This document shows, piece by piece, positions 58,811 through 64,000 of a DNA stretch of 64,000 nt. Both the position numbers and the translations under genes were made by a program. Position 1 is the stretch's first letter, and each line of letters opens with the position of its first letter. A model generated the notes under the pieces. The model ran no database searches. It was not told where the DNA came from and worked only from the letters and a program-made list of their open reading frames with translations. The DNA lies in contig NZ_CP075076.1 in the NCBI RefSeq assembly GCF_023035295.1, positions 1 to 64,000 on the forward strand. The letters run 5' to 3'. Source of the DNA: Borrelia coriaceae. GTDB lineage: Bacteria; Spirochaetota; Spirochaetia; Borreliales; Borreliaceae.

Positions 58811-59746
58811 TTAAAATTTAAGAAAAACTTTACCTACTAAATCTCTATTCCCATTATAAAAAGACTTATAATCCATAACCTTTTTCCCGGCTCTTTGAAG
58901 CTCTAACAACAATAAAATCCCATCTTTAGTATTCACAAAAATACCTCGATTAGGATCAAAAGAAACAATTTGTCCTATCGCATGATCACTATAATCATTA
59001 GTCTTTATAAAATCAGCTCTATGAAAAATAATTTCATAATCATCAAGCTTGGCCCTTGCCAATGGCCAAGGATTACAAGCATTAATCCTATTTTTAATCT
59101 CAAAGGCACTCAAATTAAAATCAAGAACCCTATATTGCTTATTGAAAAAATAACAAAATGTTGCTTGGCTTGCATCTTGACTAATGCCAACATATCCTGC
59201 ATTTAACTTACTTAAAGCTTCCAAAACAATATCAGAGCTACTTAAAGAAACATATCGGCAAATATCAGAACTTGTATTAAAGCTCTTTATTTCAAACTGA
59301 CTCTGTGATAGAATGTTGCCACTATCCATTTCTAAAGCCATTTTTTGAACAGTAATTCCGCTAATAGTATCACCATTCAAAATAGCAGTTTGAATAGGGG
59401 AAGGCCCTCTATACTTTGGTAAAAGAGACGGGTGAACATTAATACAGCCCATTGGAAAAATATCTAAAAATTCTTGTCTAAATATCTTGCCATAAGAAAA
59501 AACCAACATAAGATCAGGCTTTAATCCCTTAACCATTTCTATTACATCAGAATTAAGTACCAAAGGATCTAAAACAGCAATATTTCTACTAATAGCCTCA
59601 ATTTTAATGTCATTAGCTTTTACAGAAAGTCCACGGCCACTAGGCTTATCAGGCGCAGTTAGCACACCAACTACATTATACTGGTCTGACACTTTTTTGA
59701 AAACTTCTAAAGCAATACTCTCAGAACTTGCAAAAAAAATCCTCAA
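58811..59746 (-). CDS. fmt: Methionyl-tRNA formyltransferase
   Basis: Formylates initiator Met-tRNA using 10-formyl-THF supplied via FolD. The catalytic Asn-His-Asp region is INVHPSLLPKYRGPSPIQTAILNGD and ITVQKMALEMDSGNIL, with FFNKQYRVLDF and a C-terminal OB-like domain. Length 311 aa is typical. The start is a TTG at 59746 overlapping the def stop (TTGA). GAGGAGG lies 11 nt upstream inside def. Confidence 0.95.
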   Translation of the reverse strand: MRIFFASSESIALEVFKKVSDQYNVVGVLTAPDKPSGRGLSVKANDIKIEAISRNIAVLDPLVLNSDVIEMVKGLKPDLMLVFSYGKIFRQEFLDIFPMGCINVHPSLLPKYRGPSPIQTAILNGDTISGITVQKMALEMDSGNILSQSQFEIKSFNTSSDICRYVSLSSSDIVLEALSKLNAGYVGISQDASQATFCYFFNKQYRVLDFNLSAFEIKNRINACNPWPLARAKLDDYEIIFHRADFIKTNDYSDHAIGQIVSFDPNRGIFVNTKDGILLLLELQRAGKKVMDYKSFYNGNRDLVGKVFLKF

Positions 59747-60240
59747 CTCTTAACAAGCCTCCTCTTTTTCATATAAAGTTTCAACAATTTATTCCTAAGT
59801 TTATCCTCATAATAATCAATAAAAAGCACGCCTTTTAAGTGATCCATCTCATGCTGAATAATTCTGGCTAAAAAACTTGAATTTTCAATCTTAAAAAATT
59901 CACCATTTTCATCATAAGCTTCAATTATAATAGATTTTGGCCTCAAGAGATCATAATAAACCCCAGGAATACTCAAACAACCTTCTTTATAAACAGAAAG
60001 TTCAAAAGAGGTTTCCGTTATCAAAGGATTAATAAAAATTAAAGGTTTTGACATTGTATTCTCTCGAACCACAAAAATAGACGAATCTAGACCCACTTGA
60101 GGCGCTGCTAACCCAACACCATTATTAACATCCATCAAATTTATCATTTTAGAAACAGCATTCCTAACCCCATCATCAATATCCAAAACTGATTTTGTTT
60201 TTACTCGCAATAGATCATCAGGATAAAAAACTAATTCCAT
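59743..60240 (-). CDS. def: Peptide deformylase
   Basis: Removes the formyl group from nascent N-termini. The motifs are GVGLAAPQVG (motif 1), EGCLSIPG (motif 2, metal Cys) and QHEMDHLKGVLF (motif 3, HExxH-type). Length 165 aa is typical. It pairs with fmt by 4-nt overlap and lies 27 bp after the thioredoxin-like gene. Confidence 0.96.
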   Translation of the reverse strand: MELVFYPDDLLRVKTKSVLDIDDGVRNAVSKMINLMDVNNGVGLAAPQVGLDSSIFVVRENTMSKPLIFINPLITETSFELSVYKEGCLSIPGVYYDLLRPKSIIIEAYDENGEFFKIENSSFLARIIQHEMDHLKGVLFIDYYEDKLRNKLLKLYMKKRRLVKS

Positions 60241-60267
60241 AAAACTCTCAACAAATCCAAACTCAAA

Positions 60268-60957
60268 CTATGGTTTTATTTGCCCAAAAAGTTTCCATTC
60301 CTCGTTTTCTGCTTCGGAAAAATAAATACTACCTTTCCTAGACTTAGGAAAAGCATAAAGCTTATCCTCACTTTCATCTTTAAATACTAAAAACTCCTTA
60401 AGCTCTATTCTTGAAGGAACAAGTTTTTTTTCTTGACCATTCACCCTTAATCTCCAATGGCCATCCAATGTTTTATAAAAAAAAACCTTGTCATCAAGAG
60501 TGCTAATTTCATAGTTATTCTTTTTATGCACAATATCATCTAATTTATAAATTCCTAAAGCATAACTTAAAAACTCTTGATTGCCCTTAACAATATCCTT
60601 AATAAAACCAACATAAGCGGCCTTAATTTGCTCGCTCCTTGCATCAACAAAAAACAAGGTTGGACTTTTTTTCAAATTGATTTCATTAAAAATTTCATTA
60701 TTTACATCAATAATTAAAAAAACATTGTTTTCAGCAAGAGCCTTAAGAACTTTATCATCTTCAAACGACCTTAAAAAATCTTTTATCAAATTATCTTCGA
60801 TATCTCTTCCAACAAGTATTAAAACATTTTTATGTAACTTTTTGGCATCATCCATAGCATCCTTATAAGAATTATGAAAAATCATATCAGATGAAAGTGC
60901 AAATAAACCCACAAAACTAAAAGTAATCAATATTACAAATAAGCTTACAAATCTCAT
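60268..60957 (-). CDS. Exported thioredoxin-like protein without CxxC (229 aa)
   Basis: A signal peptide (FVSLFVILITFSFVGLFALS) precedes a thioredoxin-fold segment (about residues 28-130): a helix then KNVLILVGRDIEDNLIKDFL, NNVFLIIDVNN, and a cis-proline-type strand LKKSPTLFFVDARS. No cysteine pair is visible, so redox activity is unlikely. The C-terminal 80 residues are Lys/Glu-rich and beta-like. It is probably a periplasmic chaperone or binding domain. It overlaps pepP by ATGA and precedes def. Confidence 0.7.
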   Translation of the reverse strand: MRFVSLFVILITFSFVGLFALSSDMIFHNSYKDAMDDAKKLHKNVLILVGRDIEDNLIKDFLRSFEDDKVLKALAENNVFLIIDVNNEIFNEINLKKSPTLFFVDARSEQIKAAYVGFIKDIVKGNQEFLSYALGIYKLDDIVHKKNNYEISTLDDKVFFYKTLDGHWRLRVNGQEKKLVPSRIELKEFLVFKDESEDKLYAFPKSRKGSIYFSEAENEEWKLFGQIKP

Positions 60958-62732
60958 ATTTTACTAGTTAATATCTCTAAAAATTTAAGCTCATCACCAC
61001 TAAAATATTCTTTCAAACTAAAATACACAAATTTATGATAACTATTAACATAGTCTAATTCATCCTGTGATAACATTTCAGTAACTATTAACTCTTTCTC
61101 AAAAGGCACAAGAGTTAAATTCTCAAACTCCAAAAAAGTTCCAAATTCATTTGAATAACTTTGCTTCACAAAAACTAAATTTTCAGTTCTAATGCCATAT
61201 TGAGAATCTCGATAAAGCCCAGGCTCAATTGAAGCAATCTCAGAACCTTTAAAAGCATAAGTAGACAAAGGACTAATAGAAACAGGAAGCTCATGAACAT
61301 TAAGAAAAAATCCTACTCCATGACCTGTTCCATGAGCAAAATTCAACCCGTGCTTTAACAAAGGAAAACGTGCAATACCATCAAGAAAAGCACCTGAAGT
61401 CCCAAATGGAAATTTTAAAGATGCAAGAGCAATAAAAGATTTAAGAACTAAAGTATAATCTTCTCTCTCTTGATAAGATGCATCTCCAATCAAAATAGTC
61501 CTTGTAACGTCTGTTGTACCAAGTTCAAGGTACGAACCCCCAGAATCTATTAAAAGCAATCCATTATCATCAAGGGTTTTAGCCCCTTTCTTAGGCCTAT
61601 AATGAGGCAATGCTGCATTCTCTTTAAATCCAACTATCGAAGCAAAACTAGAACTAAAAAATTCATCTCTTGACATCCTAAAATTTAAAAGCATATTTGC
61701 AACATCAACCTCGTCTAACTTAGCAAGCTCATCCTTACTTAAACTCTTAAATTTATATAAAAATTTAATCAAACTTACAGCATCAATAATATGAGCCTCT
61801 TTCATCTTACTAATTTCATAATCAGATTTTATTGCCTTAAGCTCACTAACAATGCTTTGTCCAAGTACCGCATTTGGCTTACCAATAGATTCCAATATTT
61901 TAACATTACTTTCAACTGGTATAAAAAATTGTCCTTCATGACTAACTTCTGCTAAAAACGAATAAAAATTACCATAATCTTCAATTTCAAAACCTTCTGT
62001 CTCAAGCCTTTCCCTTAAATCAAGATCAAGTTTATCAACATTAATAAAAAGAACATTCTTATATCTTTCACTTCTAGCAATAAACAAAAAAGCATAAAAT
62101 AAAGCCGATGATTTAACATCCAAACCTCTTAAATTTAAAAGCCAAGCTATTTCATCCAAAGAACTCACAACACAAAAATCAATTGATTTTTCCTCTAACT
62201 TTGCATTAACTCTAGCAACTTTACCTGTTCTTTTATCGTTTTTTTGGGCATCACTCAATTCAAATATTCTATTATTCTCCAAATCAGGCCTACCTTGCCA
62301 AATTTTAGAAACTAAATCTTCATATAAAATCTCAATATCTGTATGTCTGCAATTTTTAACTAAATCATTATAAAACCTTATACTAACATCCTCAGCATAA
62401 ATTCCAAGCCTTAAGCCCTTAAGATTTGTATTTATATAACTAAAAATATCTGGATACTCCTTAACTCCAAGCTTCATTAAGCTAAACTCAGTTCCTTTAA
62501 GTTCATCTGATGCCTGTAAAAAATATCTACCATCCGTGAAAAGCACTGACTCTGTTTCTGTAACAATTACTATCCCAGCACTTCCTGTAAATCCTGTAAT
62601 AAATTCACGAATATTAAATCTAACATGAGAATATTCGCTCATATGCGGATCATAACTTGCTATTAAATATGCATCGATCTCGCTCTTCAGCATCAAATTT
62701 CTCAAAGACAACATTTTCGTACTAGTATCCAT
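60954..62732 (-). CDS. pepP: Xaa-Pro aminopeptidase (M24 family)
   Basis: Two creatinase-like N-terminal domains (about residues 1-300) precede a pita-bread metallopeptidase domain. Its metal ligands are visible: LLIDSGGSY (Asp), GTTDVTRTI (Asp), FAHGTGHGVGF (His), ASIEPGLY (Glu) and YGIRTENLVFV (Glu). Length 592 aa matches the long clade of prolidase-like aminopeptidases. AAAGGAG precedes the ATG. It heads a unit with the thioredoxin-like gene, def and fmt. It is expressed from the left arm of the symmetric divergent promoter. Confidence 0.93.
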   Translation of the reverse strand: MDTSTKMLSLRNLMLKSEIDAYLIASYDPHMSEYSHVRFNIREFITGFTGSAGIVIVTETESVLFTDGRYFLQASDELKGTEFSLMKLGVKEYPDIFSYINTNLKGLRLGIYAEDVSIRFYNDLVKNCRHTDIEILYEDLVSKIWQGRPDLENNRIFELSDAQKNDKRTGKVARVNAKLEEKSIDFCVVSSLDEIAWLLNLRGLDVKSSALFYAFLFIARSERYKNVLFINVDKLDLDLRERLETEGFEIEDYGNFYSFLAEVSHEGQFFIPVESNVKILESIGKPNAVLGQSIVSELKAIKSDYEISKMKEAHIIDAVSLIKFLYKFKSLSKDELAKLDEVDVANMLLNFRMSRDEFFSSSFASIVGFKENAALPHYRPKKGAKTLDDNGLLLIDSGGSYLELGTTDVTRTILIGDASYQEREDYTLVLKSFIALASLKFPFGTSGAFLDGIARFPLLKHGLNFAHGTGHGVGFFLNVHELPVSISPLSTYAFKGSEIASIEPGLYRDSQYGIRTENLVFVKQSYSNEFGTFLEFENLTLVPFEKELIVTEMLSQDELDYVNSYHKFVYFSLKEYFSGDELKFLEILTSKI

Positions 62733-62742
62733 ATAAGCAAGC

Positions 62743-62840
62743 TCCTTTGATTTTACTGTTGAACTTCATTATAACAAATAATTCAATTTTAAAAAATTTC
62801 TTTATTTGTTATAATGAAGTTCAACAGTAAAATCAAAGGA
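62743..62840. repeat. 38-bp perfect inverted repeat carrying mirror promoters (pepP / HAD gene)
   Basis: Left arm 62743-62780 and right arm 62803-62840 are exact reverse complements of 38 bases around a 22-bp spacer (62781-62802). Each arm carries an extended -10 (TGTTATAAT; TATAAT at 62810-62815 on plus and 62773-62768 on minus), a 5' untranslated segment and an AAAGGA Shine-Dalgarno at its outer end. The two genes thus have identical promoters and leaders up to the ribosome-binding site. Confidence 0.9.
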
Positions 62841-62847
62841 CAAAAGT

Positions 62848-63738
62848 ATGAAAAATATTAAGGCTGTTATTTCTGATCTTGATGGCACACTTTTGCTCTC
62901 AAATAGCCAAATAGGAGCTTTTAGTGAACTTGTAATAAAAAAAATATCAAAAGAAAACAAAAAGTTTATTATTGCAACAGGCAGAAGTAAAAATGAAATA
63001 ATCCCTCTTATAAAAAACCTAAACTCACATATCTCATTTTTCATAACATTAAACGGAGCAAGAGTCTACAATAACCAATGGCAATTAATAAACAGTTATG
63101 ATTTGTCCGCTGAAATTGTGAATGAGATTTTAGTGCTCAGAGATACCAAATACAAAGATATACCTCATTTTTTACAAAAATCCGAAGATATAGATGAAAG
63201 GCTTTATGCTGATAACATCACTAAAAACGCTATCGACAATATATTTAAAAAACACGAATTGTTAAAAAAACACAAATACATAAAACATGAACTACAAGAT
63301 ATAAACATACAATACCATGAAATCAATAACTTTAAAGAAATTAAAAATTTTAACAATATAGCAAAAATTTTACTATTGCATGATGAAGAATCACAACTAA
63401 TAAAATATGAAGCAATCATTTTAGAAAAATACAGAAAAAAAATAAATGCTTATTTATCAACACCACACTCACTTGAAATTGTTAACAGCAAAGTTTCAAA
63501 AGGGAGTGCATTACAAGATGTTCTTAGAAGAATTAATATTAATTTAAATGAAGCAATTGCATTCGGAGACGGATTTAATGATGTTGACATGTTAGAAAAT
63601 GTAAATAAAGGATTATTAATGGGCAATGCAAACTACAGGCTAAAAAAGATGTTATCATATTTAGAAATAATAGGGACTAATGATGAGGAAGCTGTTGCGC
63701 ACTACATTAATGACAACATATTAGAAGACCCTGCATAG
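62848..63738 (+). CDS. HAD phosphatase, Cof/YidA type (296 aa)
   Basis: Cof-type HAD with a C2 cap. Motif I is AVISDLDGTLLLS, motif II is FIIATGRSK (Thr), motif III Lys is near SKVSKGSALQDVL, and motif IV is AFGDGFNDVDMLE. Length 296 aa is slightly over the usual 270 because of a lysine-rich insert in the cap. The substrate is unknown; relatives act on sugar phosphates or flavin phosphates. Promoter and Shine-Dalgarno come from the right arm of the inverted repeat. Confidence 0.88.
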   Translation: MKNIKAVISDLDGTLLLSNSQIGAFSELVIKKISKENKKFIIATGRSKNEIIPLIKNLNSHISFFITLNGARVYNNQWQLINSYDLSAEIVNEILVLRDTKYKDIPHFLQKSEDIDERLYADNITKNAIDNIFKKHELLKKHKYIKHELQDINIQYHEINNFKEIKNFNNIAKILLLHDEESQLIKYEAIILEKYRKKINAYLSTPHSLEIVNSKVSKGSALQDVLRRININLNEAIAFGDGFNDVDMLENVNKGLLMGNANYRLKKMLSYLEIIGTNDEEAVAHYINDNILEDPA

Positions 63739-63751
63739 CACAGGACACAAT

Positions 63752-64000
63752 ATGGCAATAGACTTAATAAAATATGCAGAACTTGTTATCTTAAAAGGAA
63801 TCAATCTACAAAAAAATCAATGTGTACTAATTACAGGCGCAATTGAAAATTATGAATTCATAAAGATTCTAGCACAAAAAGCTTACGAGAATGGAGCAAA
63901 ATATGTAGAATTAAACATCGAAGACACTGATATCTTAAAAGCTAGATTAAACTCATCACCAGAAGAGCTCTTAAAGTTTATTCCAGATTTTAAGCGTAAA
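63752..64000 (+). CDS. Aminopeptidase, M29 family (partial, 3' end beyond window)
   Basis: The open frame runs from ATG 63752 to the window edge (83 codons). AGGAC lies about 6 nt before the start. The segment begins MAIDLIKYAELVILKGINLQ and continues with QCVLITGAIENYEFIKIL, ENGAKYVELNIEDTDI and a LARLNSSPEEL-like stretch. This matches the N-terminal domain of AmpS/PepS/aminopeptidase II enzymes. The metal-binding C-terminal domain is not in the window. It lies 13 bp after the HAD gene and is probably co-transcribed. Confidence 0.8.
   Translation, partial: MAIDLIKYAELVILKGINLQKNQCVLITGAIENYEFIKILAQKAYENGAKYVELNIEDTDILKARLNSSPEELLKFIPDFKRK

Overview
The window is the left part of a linear Borrelia chromosome, most likely from a relapsing-fever species. 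About 59 kb is AT-rich, tightly packed housekeeping sequence whose gene order I recognise from Borrelia (trpS through the pepP/HAD/M29-peptidase genes, about BB_0005 to BB_0069 in B. burgdorferi numbering, from memory). The relapsing-fever assignment rests on a lipoprotein whose C-terminal half looks like a Variable large protein (Vlp). Base 1 appears to lie at or very near the left hairpin telomere. Most genes lie on the minus strand, as expected for the leading strand left of a central replication origin.

Region 1-5.4 kb is a subtelomeric lipoprotein cluster. It holds a charged lipoprotein of unknown function, a chimeric Vlp-like lipoprotein with degenerate tandem repeats, an Mlp-type lipoprotein with a His-rich insert, and a decayed gene with two stops and a frameshift. 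Region 5.4-8.5 kb (minus) has trpS, an AI-2E-type membrane protein and a HAD phosphatase. A palindromic divergent promoter leads into a seven-gene plus-strand operon: cdaA (c-di-AMP synthase), a YbbR-domain protein, acpS, a DUF2225 protein, truA, a cryptic uracil-DNA-glycosylase-like protein and priA. Next come udk, an active-site-less rhodanese, a YitT protein, an RluD-type synthase, pfp, queA, ruvB and ruvA. Then comes an unmarked ruvC fossil, followed by yebC and folD. This restores the ancestral yebC-ruvC-ruvA-ruvB order, in a genus regarded as lacking RuvC.

Region 25-46 kb holds an outer-membrane-type protein and a BAM-associated lipoprotein, a YaiI-type protein, two signal-peptidase genes (one without the usual serine), a PEGA/FGE-like protein and smpB. 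It continues with p13, parC/parE, plsC, a lipoprotein, a PpiD-like chaperone, cheR, phoU, two envelope proteins, a short SMC, rnhB and the PUR-domain regulator bpuR. tRNA-Gly(TCC) and tmRNA follow and converge. Region 46.8-64 kb holds two tandem YhhQ-type transporter genes, trmH, ung and secG with the glycolytic genes gap-pgk-tpiA. It ends with a TPR protein, corC-like, ybeY, trxA, rsmE, a PASTA protein, fmt/def, a thioredoxin-like protein, pepP, a Cof-type HAD phosphatase and the start of an M29 aminopeptidase. The last divergent promoter (pepP/HAD) is a 38-bp perfect inverted repeat.

Recurring themes are TTG/GTG starts chosen by Shine-Dalgarno position, 1-15 nt gene overlaps, and several genes whose start codon lies 6-8 nt after a consensus -10 box, suggesting leaderless mRNAs. 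There is no CRISPR array, insertion sequence or prophage.
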